NCBI GenBank assembly: GCA_041191405.1
Contig: JBEEOW010000005.1
Coordinates: 62,001-126,000, forward strand
Length of the DNA: 64,000 bases
From: JBEEOW01 sp041191405
GTDB taxonomy: Bacteria > Bacteroidota > Bacteroidia > Cytophagales > UBA9547
Direction of reading: 5' to 3'
Every line of letters starts with the position of its first letter. Position 1 is the stretch's first letter. Position numbers and translations under genes: made by a program. The notes below the pieces were generated by a model. It was given only the letters and a program-made list of their open reading frames with translations, was not told the DNA's origin and did no database searches. Shown here piece by piece: positions 8,265 to 16,102 of this stretch.

Positions 8265-8666
8265 ATGCTACTAACTTATAAAATAAATAAATCTGCAAAA
8301 GATATTTTTAAATACTTATCTGATATGCAACAGTTTGAATCTGTTCATCCGATTATTTATAAAATAGATAAACTTGCAGAAAACAAATTCCATTTCTTTG
8401 AAAAACTACCATTTGGATTTTTATCAATCAATAATGATTATAAAGTACAAATAGATGCAGATGCAGCAAGAAATACAATTAAAATGTATGCATTTGTAAA
8501 AAAGCTCATTCATATAAATTTATTATTTACCATTACTGAACACAATGGTTACTGTATTGTAAATGAAGAAGTTAATTTCAAATCAATATTACCTCTTAAA
8601 GCATTTTTGAATCCAATATTTAAAAAACAACACAAATTACTTTTTGAAAATATGGAGAAAGCGTAA
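8265..8666 (+). CDS. SRPBCC/START-like ligand-binding domain protein
   Basis: This 133-residue single-domain protein begins with a polyketide-cyclase-like strand (LTYKINKSAKDIFKYLSDMQQFESVHP). It ends with a long helix (KAFLNPIFKKQHKLLFENME), the usual helix-grip layout of the SRPBCC superfamily. Such proteins bind hydrophobic ligands. No catalytic residues can be named and the substrate is unknown. It is a monocistronic gene closed by the hairpin at 8697-8731. No signal peptide is visible. Confidence 0.7.
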   Translation: MLLTYKINKSAKDIFKYLSDMQQFESVHPIIYKIDKLAENKFHFFEKLPFGFLSINNDYKVQIDADAARNTIKMYAFVKKLIHINLLFTITEHNGYCIVNEEVNFKSILPLKAFLNPIFKKQHKLLFENMEKA

Positions 8667-8696
8667 ATAAAATCAAACATAAATTTTGCGCACAAA

Positions 8697-8731
8697 AAAA
8701 AGCCTTACTAAAATATTTAGTAAGGCTTTTT
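8697..8731. terminator. Bidirectional intrinsic terminator
   Basis: The arms AAAAAGCCTTACTAAA (8697-8712) and its exact complement (8716-8731) flank a 3-nt loop. The T-tract and A-tract let it end both the SRPBCC gene (+) and tRNA-His (-). Confidence 0.9.
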
Positions 8732-8737
8732 AAACTG

Positions 8738-8812
8738 GGTGGTAGATGGGGCTCGAACCCACGACCCTCGGTACCACAAACCGATACTCTAACCGACTGA
8801 GCTACAACCACC
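8738..8812 (-). tRNA. tRNA-His (anticodon GTG)
   Basis: On the minus strand the cloverleaf is complete: acceptor GTGGTTG, D arm with GTAGCTCAGTCGG, anticodon loop TTGTGGT in a CGG/CCG stem, T arm GTGGGTTCGAGCCCC. A G at -1 (8812) faces C73, the hallmark of tRNA-His. CCA is not encoded. One T-T mismatch sits at acceptor pair 6-67. Confidence 0.95.
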
Positions 8813-8826
8813 GTGTTATTGTGATG

Positions 8827-8857
8827 CAAAGGTAGCTTTTTTTTCTTTACTTCCAAA
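8827..8857 (-). promoter_or_regulatory. Bacteroidota consensus promoter for tRNA-His
   Basis: On the minus strand TTTG, exactly 19 bases, then TACCTTTG. This is a full match to the -33 TTTG / -7 TAnnTTTG promoter of the Bacteroidota housekeeping sigma factor. The tRNA starts 14 bases downstream. Confidence 0.85.
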
Positions 8858-8877
8858 GCATCACAACACTTTTTTAC

Positions 8878-10221
8878 TTATTTCACAGAAAAAGTTAAAC
8901 GTTCTCCTTTAACTTCCTCATTAATAACACCATTATTATAAACAATATTTCCATTAACCAAAGTATAAATTACCGAAGAATTAAATGTATGTCCTGTAAA
9001 TGGCGACCAACCACATTTTGAAAGTATATTTTCAGTAGTTACTGTATATGGTTTGTTTAAATCTACAAGTACTAAATCGGCGAAATAACCTTTTCTGATA
9101 TAACCTCTGTTTTCAATTCGGAATAATACAGCCAAATTGTGGCTCATTTTTTCAACAATTTTTTCTAAACTAATTTTTCCTTTTTGGTAAAAATCAAGCA
9201 TAGCAATTAATGAATGTTGCACTAATGGACCACCTGATGGTGCTTTTGAATACATTTGCTCTTTTTCGGCAATGGTATGAGGTGCGTGGTCAGTTGCTAT
9301 AACATCTATTCTATTGTCAATAACAGCTTGTAAAATAGCGTCTCTATCTTTTGCAGTTTTTACCGCTGGGTTCCATTTAATGTAATTCCCTTTGGTTTCG
9401 TAATCTTCATTTGAAAACCACATGTGATGAATACATGCTTCAGAAGTAATTTTTTTCTCTTCTAGTGGAATATTATTTTGAAATAAATCTAATTCTTTAG
9501 CTGTAGAAATATGTAAAATATGCAAACGGGTGCCGTGTTTTTTAGCTAATTCAACTGCAAAACTAGATGATTTATAACAAGCTTCTTCACTTCTTATTAA
9601 ATGATGTTGTGATGCTGTTAAATTCTCTTCGCCATATTTAGCTTTGAATGCTTCATTATTAGCTTTAACCATTGGGTCATCTTCACAATGAACTGCTATT
9701 ATTGATGAAACTTTTGAGAAAATATTTTCTAAGGTTTCTCTATTGTCAACTAACATATCTCCTGTTGAAGAACCCATAAAAATCTTAACTCCACAAACAT
9801 TTTTCGGGTTAATTTTTAACACTTCATCAACATTGGAATTTGTAGCTCCCATATAAAAAGTATAATTCGCTAGCGAAACCTCTGATGCACGACTATATTT
9901 TTTCTCCAATTCTTCAATTGTAGTTGTAGTTGGATTTGTATTTGGCATTTCCATAAATGAAGTAATTCCCCCTGCTACTGCTGCTTTGGCTTCTGTATAA
10001 ATTTCGCCTTTATGAGTTAAACCAGGTTCTCTAAAATGCACTTGATCATCAATTACTCCAGGTAATAAATGTAAACCTGTAGCGTCAATAACTTGGTCGG
10101 CTTTCAAATGTTTTAAATCGTCAGCAATATCAACTATTACTTTATTATCAATAAAAACATCTGCTTTAAAAATTTTTCCTTCGTTTACTAAAGTTGCATT
10201 GGTAATAAGTACAGAAGCCAT
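8878..10221 (-). CDS. pyrC: Dihydroorotase
   Basis: This 447-residue amidohydrolase cyclises carbamoyl-aspartate to dihydroorotate in pyrimidine synthesis. Visible features are the carbamylated lysine motif VKIFMGSS (K146), metal-binding histidines in AVHCED and LHILHIST, the ATDHAPH aspartate motif and the PSGGP loop. The first metal motif reads DDQVHFREPG (Q60, H62), so the first histidine of HxH is replaced by Gln. I recall this form as usual in Bacteroidota homologues. The length and all other ligands suggest an active enzyme, but an inactive PyrC-like scaffold cannot be excluded from sequence alone. It is monocistronic, with the tRNA-His promoter directly downstream. Confidence 0.92.
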   Translation of the reverse strand: MASVLITNATLVNEGKIFKADVFIDNKVIVDIADDLKHLKADQVIDATGLHLLPGVIDDQVHFREPGLTHKGEIYTEAKAAVAGGITSFMEMPNTNPTTTTIEELEKKYSRASEVSLANYTFYMGATNSNVDEVLKINPKNVCGVKIFMGSSTGDMLVDNRETLENIFSKVSSIIAVHCEDDPMVKANNEAFKAKYGEENLTASQHHLIRSEEACYKSSSFAVELAKKHGTRLHILHISTAKELDLFQNNIPLEEKKITSEACIHHMWFSNEDYETKGNYIKWNPAVKTAKDRDAILQAVIDNRIDVIATDHAPHTIAEKEQMYSKAPSGGPLVQHSLIAMLDFYQKGKISLEKIVEKMSHNLAVLFRIENRGYIRKGYFADLVLVDLNKPYTVTTENILSKCGWSPFTGHTFNSSVIYTLVNGNIVYNNGVINEEVKGERLTFSVK

Positions 10222-10354
10222 ATTTTAAGGGTTTAAATTCAATCTCAAAAATAGAACGCATATCTTAAATTACCATAATATTGTCAATAAAATTCTTTTA
10301 CAAAATGTTTTAAGCTAAATTGCATACTAATTACATTAATTCAGGAAAAATAAT

Positions 10355-11767
10355 ATGGAAAATTTAAGTTTTGCAGATTTAAAACTAAATAAACAATTGG
10401 TAATGGCTACTGAAGAACAAGGGTTTACAGTTCCTACTCCAATTCAAGCTAAAGCTATACCTGCCATATTAGCTGGACACGATGTACTTGGTATTGCTCA
10501 AACGGGGACAGGTAAAACAGCTGCTTATGTGCTTCCTATTTTAATGGATTTGAAATATGCGCAAGGTGAAAATCCTAGAGCTTTGATTTTAGCTCCTACT
10601 CGTGAACTTGTAATGCAAATTGATGACCATATTAAAAGTTTAGCAAAATATACTGATTTAAGACATGCTTGTTTGTTTGGTGGTATTGGTACTAAACGTC
10701 AAATTGAAGAATTAGAAAAAGGTAGCGATATTATAGTTAGTACTCCTGCAAGGTTTATGGAAATTTATCTTGCTGGATATATTTATCCTAAAAAAATAAA
10801 ATATTTAGTTCTTGATGAGGCTGATAAAATGCTCGATATGGGTTTTATGCGTCAAATTAGACAAGTACAAGAAGTTATCCCATCCAAAAGACACAATTTA
10901 CTTTTCTCTGCTACTTTTAGTGAAAAAATAGAACGTATTGCAGATGAGTTTCTTGAATTTCCTATGCGTATTGAAGCTTCAGTTCAAGCATCAACAAGTG
11001 GAACTATTGCCCAATACAAATATGCTGTGCCTAACTTCAAAACCAAACTGAATTTACTTCGTCATATTTTACAAGATAAAGACGAATTAAACAGGGTATT
11101 GATTTTTGTAAAATCTAAGGAACGTGCTGAAAATATGTACAAGTATTTGGATAGAGTATTGGATTTGGACGATACAATTAAAGTAATTCATGGTAACAAA
11201 GGTCAGAACACACGAACCAATGCCATGGAAGCTTTTAAAGAAGGTAAAGTTAGGATTTTAGTTGCGACAGATGTGGTAGCTCGTGGAATTGATGTAACTA
11301 TGGTAAGTCACGTTATCAATTTTGATATTCCAATTTTATACGAAGATTATGTACACCGAATTGGTAGAACAGGTAGAGCTGATAATGAAGGAGTTGCGAT
11401 TAGTTTTTTTGATGCGGCGGAAGAATACCATGTAAACAAAATTGAAGAGTTGATAAAAATGGAAATTCCGATGAAGTTTATCCCTAATTCGGTATTTATT
11501 GAACCAACTGAACATGAAGAAAAACAAGTTATTCTTAAAGAAATTGACCATCAAAAACGAACAGAAAATCCTGATTTCCAAGGTGCTTTCCACGAAAAGA
11601 AAAGAGTAATTCTAGAGAAAAAATTAGCTGAACAAGGTATCAAAATCAATAAAAAACCTAAACTGAAAGCTTACGAAGCAAAAAAATTAAGCTGGAACTC
11701 TAAAACCAACTCTAAATCTAAAAAAGCTGGAGGTAGATCGTACAAGAAAAAATATAGTGATTATTAG
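10355..11767 (+). CDS. DEAD-box ATP-dependent RNA helicase (RhlE-like)
   Basis: This 470-residue cytoplasmic RNA helicase has a Q motif (FTVPTPIQ), Walker A AQTGTGKT (49-56), PTRELV, motif Ib STPARF (Gly of the usual TPGR replaced by Ala), DEAD (154-157), SAT (185-187), LIFVKSK, ATDVVARGID and HRIGRTGR. A lysine-rich basic tail of about 100 residues (KKAGGRSYKKKYSDY end) probably binds RNA. Roles of relatives are ribosome assembly and RNA turnover, notably in the cold. It is followed by a heptamer array and a strong terminator, so transcription ends there. Confidence 0.95.
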   Translation: MENLSFADLKLNKQLVMATEEQGFTVPTPIQAKAIPAILAGHDVLGIAQTGTGKTAAYVLPILMDLKYAQGENPRALILAPTRELVMQIDDHIKSLAKYTDLRHACLFGGIGTKRQIEELEKGSDIIVSTPARFMEIYLAGYIYPKKIKYLVLDEADKMLDMGFMRQIRQVQEVIPSKRHNLLFSATFSEKIERIADEFLEFPMRIEASVQASTSGTIAQYKYAVPNFKTKLNLLRHILQDKDELNRVLIFVKSKERAENMYKYLDRVLDLDDTIKVIHGNKGQNTRTNAMEAFKEGKVRILVATDVVARGIDVTMVSHVINFDIPILYEDYVHRIGRTGRADNEGVAISFFDAAEEYHVNKIEELIKMEIPMKFIPNSVFIEPTEHEEKQVILKEIDHQKRTENPDFQGAFHEKKRVILEKKLAEQGIKINKKPKLKAYEAKKLSWNSKTNSKSKKAGGRSYKKKYSDY

Positions 11768-11770
11768 GAT

Positions 11771-11819
11771 ACTTTAGACTTAAGATTAAAGACTTAAGAT
11801 TAAAGACTTAAGACTTATG
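11771..11819. repeat. Heptamer array 5
   Basis: Seven units alternate ACTTTAG, ACTTAAG, ATTAAAG, ACTTAAG, ATTAAAG, ACTTAAG, ACTTATG. The array starts four bases after the helicase stop codon and ends just before its terminator. Confidence 0.8.
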
Positions 11820-11827
11820 ATAATGTG

Positions 11828-11864
11828 AAAAGGTTGAAACGTTTAGATGTTTCAACCTTTTTTT
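11828..11864 (+). terminator. Intrinsic terminator after the DEAD-box helicase
   Basis: A 13-bp stem AAAAGGTTGAAAC with its complement and an 8-nt loop is followed by a T run. It covers the first codons of a longer possible reading of the next gene, which argues for that gene starting at 11892. Confidence 0.88.
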
Positions 11865-11891
11865 ATACTTTTAAACTCAATTATACTTCAA

Positions 11892-12791
11892 ATGGTAGAG
11901 CAACAAAAAATTTACAGAGTTTTTAAACTAATTTCATTATTAGCTGATAAACCTAAAAAAACAGCAAAACAATTAGCTACTAGTTTGGATATTAGCATTG
12001 CTACTGTTTACAAATATATTATTCTACTTGAATCTCTTGGATATAATATTGACAAGGATGAACGTGATGCTTATTTTTTGTTTGAAGAAACAAGTGCAAA
12101 CTCAGCAAACTTTGAAATTGAGGAAATGGCTTTACTTAATCAATTGATTAGTAGCATTGAACCTGAACATCCATTAAAACAAAGTTTATTACAAAAAGTA
12201 TATTTATCCTCTCCCCTGTTACCTTTGGCAGATGAGTTTGTAAATAAAAGTGTTGCTCTAAATATTAGTAAAATAAACACAGCCATTGCCGAAAATCGAC
12301 AAATTGAAATCAAAAAATACCATTCTGTTTCATCAGGAAAAATAGGTAATAGAATTGTTGAACCTATTTTATTGGTAAAATCAGCTTCTCAATTAGTTGC
12401 TTATGATATTGAAAGTGAAAGCATTAAACAATTCAAAATAAAAAGAATGACAGAAGTTGAGATTCTTGAAACAAAAGCAAGCCATTCAAAAGAAATAAAC
12501 CCAACCGATATTTTTGGTTTTAGCTCAAATAAAGAAACTAAAATTCAATTACAACTAAGTACAGTAGCTTATAAATTACTTGTTGAAGAATTTCCTGATG
12601 CAAAAATTCACATCAACCAAAACATTGATAACCAAAATTTCCCTTATACTTTTCAATATGAAGTTAGAAGTTTGGTTGGTGTAGGTAGATTTATACTCGG
12701 GCTTTTAGGTGAAATAATCATTGACTCTCCTATTGAATTGAAGAATTATTTAAATAATAAAATATCTACTTACAAGAATTTCAATATTTAA
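11892..12791 (+). CDS. HTH/WYL-type transcriptional regulator
   Basis: About 299 residues from the ATG at 11892. An N-terminal helix-turn-helix of the type 11 kind is visible (KTAKQLATSLDISIATVYKYIILLESLGY). A WYL-like region follows, with the ligand-sensing IVEPILLVKSASQLVAYDIES segment and a C-terminal extension (IQLQLSTVAYKLLVEEFP). WYL regulators sense ligands or nucleic acids and control defence, stress or catabolic genes. No target is evident here. An upstream ATG at 11847 is rejected because it lies inside a terminator hairpin and would add a hydrophobic N-terminus. Confidence 0.82.
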   Translation: MVEQQKIYRVFKLISLLADKPKKTAKQLATSLDISIATVYKYIILLESLGYNIDKDERDAYFLFEETSANSANFEIEEMALLNQLISSIEPEHPLKQSLLQKVYLSSPLLPLADEFVNKSVALNISKINTAIAENRQIEIKKYHSVSSGKIGNRIVEPILLVKSASQLVAYDIESESIKQFKIKRMTEVEILETKASHSKEINPTDIFGFSSNKETKIQLQLSTVAYKLLVEEFPDAKIHINQNIDNQNFPYTFQYEVRSLVGVGRFILGLLGEIIIDSPIELKNYLNNKISTYKNFNI

Positions 12792-12833
12792 ACTTTCTAA
12801 AATTTCCATTCTCGCTAATTGAGAATGACACTA

Positions 12834-12870
12834 GCTATGTTTGTATTGTTCAACAAAAACAAACATAGCC
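12834..12870. repeat. Inverted repeat upstream of a possible tiny ORF
   Basis: GCTATGTTTGT and ACAAACATAGC pair around a loop of about 13 bases. A second small hairpin (CATTCTC...GAGAATG) lies just before it at about 12808-12830. The repeat ends one or two bases before the ATG at 12871. Confidence 0.6.
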
Positions 12871-12945
12871 ATGATTATATTATACATTACTTCTGGAATT
12901 ATTTTATTTAATATTGTTAGGTTGATTGAGTTTTGGGTTAGGTAA
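12871..12945 (+). CDS. Possible 24-residue single-helix membrane peptide
   Basis: The frame runs from ATG to TAA with 24 codons. It encodes a strongly hydrophobic stretch (IILYITSGIILFNIVRL) ending in a short charged tail (IEFWVR), like a one-pass membrane miniprotein. It sits directly after an inverted repeat and stops just before the topB 3' end on the other strand. AT-rich sequence makes such frames by chance, so this is a candidate only. Confidence 0.2.
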   Translation: MIILYITSGIILFNIVRLIEFWVR

Positions 12946-12949
12946 AAAT

Positions 12950-15067
12950 CTACTCCACCCCAATATTAAAACCAGCTTCTATAACCAATTTACCTTCTTT
13001 TTCTTCGGTTGCACCAGGTATAATTAAACCTTTTATTTTACCTGTTTTGCCTTTAGCTAAAAGTTCGTAAATCTGTTTATCGGTAAGTTTTTTGCCTAAA
13101 ATCTCAAATGGAATTTTAAATCCACATTCTCTAAAATTAGCACAACCATAGGCTGTACCACCTTTTTTGAGTAAATGGGTTTTACATTTTGGACAATTCA
13201 ATTGCTCAATATTGATTTCTTCTTTTGGTTTTGATTCTCTTTTAGGCTTTTCTTTTTCCTCTTTTACTGGTTCATCAGGTGCGATTGAAATAGTTCGAGC
13301 ATAAGAATTTGTTTTAACTTCATGCGTCAAATCAATCACCATTTGAATTAATTCTTTCTTAAAAGTTTCCATTTCGTACTCACCTTTTTCAATCAATCGG
13401 AGTTTACGTTCCCAGTTTCCTGTTAATTCAGCACTTTTAAGTAGCTCATTTTGAATGGTATCTATCAAATCTATGCCTGTTTGGGTAGCAAATATATTTT
13501 TCTTTTTACGTTCAATATATTTACGTTTAAAAAGTGTTTCTATAATATTGGCTCTAGTTGCTGGTCGACCAATACCGTTGCTTTTCATAAGTTCTCTTAA
13601 CTCCTCATCTTCAACCATTTTACCTGCAGTTTCCATAGCACGAAGTAACGTTGCCTCTGTAAATGGTTTTGGAGGAGAAGTTTTTCCTTTATGTAATTTT
13701 GGTGTATGTGGCCCCGATTCTCCGACTTCAAAAATAGGCATTACACGTTCCTCTTCTTCGTCTTCTTTGGCAGATTTATCATTGGCATAAACCTCTTTCC
13801 AACCAAGTTCAAGTATTTGTTTACCAGTTGCTTTAAATTCTAATTTACCAACTACACCAAGTACTGTAGTATTCGCAACTTTACATTCAGGATAAAAAAC
13901 GGAAATAAACCTTCGTGCAATTAAATCATAAATTCGTTTTTCCTCAGCAATTAAACCTACAGGCAACATTTCTGTAGGAATGATGGCATGGTGATCTGTT
14001 ACTTTTGCATCATCAAAAACATTCTTTGATTTTGGAATTGGTTTTGCTAAAACAGGTGCAGTTAAATTGCTGTAATACTGCATACTTTGTAAAATACCTC
14101 CTACTTTTGGGTGCAAATCTTCTGAAAGATAAGTTGTATCAACACGAGGATAGGTTACAAACTTTTTCTCGTACAAGTTTTGAATCAACTTCAATGTTTC
14201 TTCGGCTGAATATCCAAATTTTTTATTGGCATCAACTTGTAAAGCTGTTAAATCATACAAACGAGGATTCCCCTCTTTGCCTTCTTTTTTCTCAAATGCC
14301 GTTACTGTAAATAAAGGTTCTGATTGTAAATAAGTTAAACCTTTATTTGCTTTTTCTTCATTTGTGAGTCTATCAATGGTACAAGTAAATTCAGTTTCAC
14401 GATAGATGGTTTTTAACTCCCAATATTCGGCTGATGTAAAAGCATTTATCTCTTTTTGACGTTGAACAATCATAGCCAAAGTTGGAGTTTGCACTCGTCC
14501 AATGGATAAAACAACTTTGCCTCTACTAAATTTAGTAGTAAAAAGTCTGGTTGCATTCATTCCTAAAAGCCAATCTCCAATAGCTCTGGCACTGCCTGCG
14601 GCATATAAATTATTGTATTCGTTACTGTCTTTTAATTTTGTAAAACCTTCTTTTATAGCTGATTCTGTAAGTGATGAAATCCAAAGACGTTTTACAGGAA
14701 CAGTGCATTTTGCTTTTAACAAAACCCAACGCTGAATCAATTCTCCTTCTTGCCCAGCATCACCACAGTTTATTACTTCTTCGCAATTTTGAACAAGCGT
14801 TTCAATGGTTTTGAATTGTTTTAAAACACCAGCATTATCAATTAATTTAATGCCAAAACTTGGAGGAATCATTGGTAAATCAGCCAAATGCCAACTTTTC
14901 CATTGTGAATAATAATCGTGGGGTTCTTTAAGGGTACAAAAGTGACCAAATGTCCAAGTAACTTGGTAGCCATTTCCTTCATAATAACCATCTTTACGCA
15001 ATAATGCACCTAAAACTTCGGCAATATCTTTGGCTACACTTGGTTTTTCGGCTATGCAAACTTTCAT
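12950..15067 (-). CDS. topB: DNA topoisomerase III (type IA)
   Basis: This 705-residue type IA topoisomerase decatenates and relaxes DNA through a 5'-phosphotyrosine. The Toprim domain begins MKVCIAEKPSVA and carries acidic motif CGDAGQEGE (about 101-109). The catalytic tyrosine is in TYPRVDTTYL (Y306). NGIGRPATRANIIETL and a C-terminal zinc-finger-like module (CPKCKTHLL...GCANFRECGF) are present. The family's DxDxE-type acidic motif has Gln where many relatives have Arg (DAGREGE). It appears to be a single gene. The heptamer array at 15144-15188 occupies its upstream region. Confidence 0.95.
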   Translation of the reverse strand: MKVCIAEKPSVAKDIAEVLGALLRKDGYYEGNGYQVTWTFGHFCTLKEPHDYYSQWKSWHLADLPMIPPSFGIKLIDNAGVLKQFKTIETLVQNCEEVINCGDAGQEGELIQRWVLLKAKCTVPVKRLWISSLTESAIKEGFTKLKDSNEYNNLYAAGSARAIGDWLLGMNATRLFTTKFSRGKVVLSIGRVQTPTLAMIVQRQKEINAFTSAEYWELKTIYRETEFTCTIDRLTNEEKANKGLTYLQSEPLFTVTAFEKKEGKEGNPRLYDLTALQVDANKKFGYSAEETLKLIQNLYEKKFVTYPRVDTTYLSEDLHPKVGGILQSMQYYSNLTAPVLAKPIPKSKNVFDDAKVTDHHAIIPTEMLPVGLIAEEKRIYDLIARRFISVFYPECKVANTTVLGVVGKLEFKATGKQILELGWKEVYANDKSAKEDEEEERVMPIFEVGESGPHTPKLHKGKTSPPKPFTEATLLRAMETAGKMVEDEELRELMKSNGIGRPATRANIIETLFKRKYIERKKKNIFATQTGIDLIDTIQNELLKSAELTGNWERKLRLIEKGEYEMETFKKELIQMVIDLTHEVKTNSYARTISIAPDEPVKEEKEKPKRESKPKEEINIEQLNCPKCKTHLLKKGGTAYGCANFRECGFKIPFEILGKKLTDKQIYELLAKGKTGKIKGLIIPGATEEKEGKLVIEAGFNIGVE

Positions 15068-15143
15068 TTTGGGTTATAGTAATTCTATTTTAAAGGAAAA
15101 CGAATATCGTAAAAAAATGGGGTTTTGCCAAATGAGGGTTTAT

Positions 15144-15192
15144 AGTTTAGAGTTTAGAGTTTTTGCCTTCCGTAAAAACTCTAAACTCTTTT
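15144..15192. repeat. Heptamer array 6 forming a hairpin
   Basis: Units AGTTTAG, AGTTTAG, AGTTTTT are followed by GCCTTCCG and the inverse heptamers, so that 15151-15164 pairs with 15175-15188 over 14 bp. A T-rich run follows on the + strand. The GCCTTC core recurs in array 9 at 27216-27234. Confidence 0.75.
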
Positions 15193-15217
15193 TTTTGGGT
15201 AAAATATTATTTTTTTA

Positions 15218-15261
15218 AGAAGGGCTTTACCCTTCTCTATGTTATGTCGCCCCCATGGGGC
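15218..15261 (-). repeat. Dispersed two-hairpin element, copy 1
   Basis: Read on the minus strand: a GC-rich hairpin (GCCCC-ATG-GGGGC), the conserved linker GACATAAC, then a second hairpin AGAAGGG-TAAAG-CCCTTCT. Linker and layout match copies at 31491-31535 and 31831-31874, while the stems differ yet still pair. Confidence 0.65.
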
Positions 15262-15313
15262 TATATTTAAATTTAAAAACATTTATTTATAACAATTCTC
15301 CAAAAAATTAGAG

Positions 15314-15369
15314 ACTCTATACCCAGTACTCTGTACTTTGTACCCATAACTCTGTACTCTAAATTCTAT
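15314..15369. repeat. Heptamer array 7 running into the 3' end of the methyltransferase gene
   Basis: Eight units ACTCTAT, ACCCAGT, ACTCTGT, ACTTTGT, ACCCATA, ACTCTGT, ACTCTAA, ATTCTAT. The last units include the stop codon (15359-15361) of the adjoining minus-strand gene. Confidence 0.75.
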
Positions 15370-16102
15370 AAAAAGCATCAAGTAAAATAGCAGTAGCAAT
15401 TCCTGCATTTAAAGACTCAGCTCTACCACTGCCAGGAATAGTAATTGGCATCGAAATTAAATTTAAAACATCAGCACTTATCCCTTTTGATTCATTTCCA
15501 ATTACTAAAAATGAAGGTTTTTGCAATTTACTATTATGCACATTTTCCCCTCCTAAAATTGCACCATAAATTGGCAATTTTGTATTCGCTAATACTTCTT
15601 TTATGTCTTGATAATACACATTTACTCTCGCAAATGAACCCATGGTTGAAACAATAACTTTGGGGCTAAAACAATCTGTTGTATTACTTGTGCAAATGAT
15701 GTGATTTATTCCGTACCAATCGGCAGTGCGGATGATGGTTCCTAGGTTTCCAGGGTCTTGTATAAAATCTAAAACCAATATTAATTCATTATTTACCTTT
15801 TTTTCATCAAAAACTAACCTTTCTGGCAATTTACAAATTGCAATTGCCGCATTATTTGATTCCAAACTACCTGCATCTTGCAAGTCTTGTTCAGTACACA
15901 CTTCAAGTTCTATTGAATTAGTAATCTGTGCTTTATATTCATCAAAAAAACTTTGAGTACAAAATATGGATTCAATTTTAATATTAGAATTTAAAATTTC
16001 TGCAACATTCTTTTTACCTTCTACTAAAAAAGCTTGATGCTCCAACCTATATTTTTTAATTTGCAGAGACTTGATATGTTTATGTAAACGTCGAGATAAC
16101 AT
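15359..16102 (-). CDS. SpoU/TrmH-family RNA 2'-O-methyltransferase
   Basis: This 247-residue SPOUT methyltransferase has an N-terminal substrate-binding domain (KSLQIKKYRLEHQAFLVEGKK) and the catalytic knot. Motif 1 is DPGNLGTIIRTADW, motif 2 is VIGNESKGIS, motif 3 is GRAESLNAGIATAILLDAF. The family uses S-adenosylmethionine to methylate ribose in rRNA or tRNA. The exact target (RlmB-like or TrmH-like) cannot be assigned. Its ATG (16102-16100) overlaps the TTG start of the divergent Omp85 gene by one base, so each gene's promoter must lie inside the other's coding sequence. Confidence 0.92.
   Translation of the reverse strand: MLSRRLHKHIKSLQIKKYRLEHQAFLVEGKKNVAEILNSNIKIESIFCTQSFFDEYKAQITNSIELEVCTEQDLQDAGSLESNNAAIAICKLPERLVFDEKKVNNELILVLDFIQDPGNLGTIIRTADWYGINHIICTSNTTDCFSPKVIVSTMGSFARVNVYYQDIKEVLANTKLPIYGAILGGENVHNSKLQKPSFLVIGNESKGISADVLNLISMPITIPGSGRAESLNAGIATAILLDAFYRI

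Noticed and set aside
8620..8856. Minus-strand frame across the tRNA-His region
   Set aside because: It runs through the tRNA, its promoter and the terminator, and has no protein-like features.
11847..11891. In-frame upstream start for the WYL regulator
   Set aside because: It lies inside the terminator hairpin at 11828-11864 and would add a hydrophobic stretch not expected in this family.
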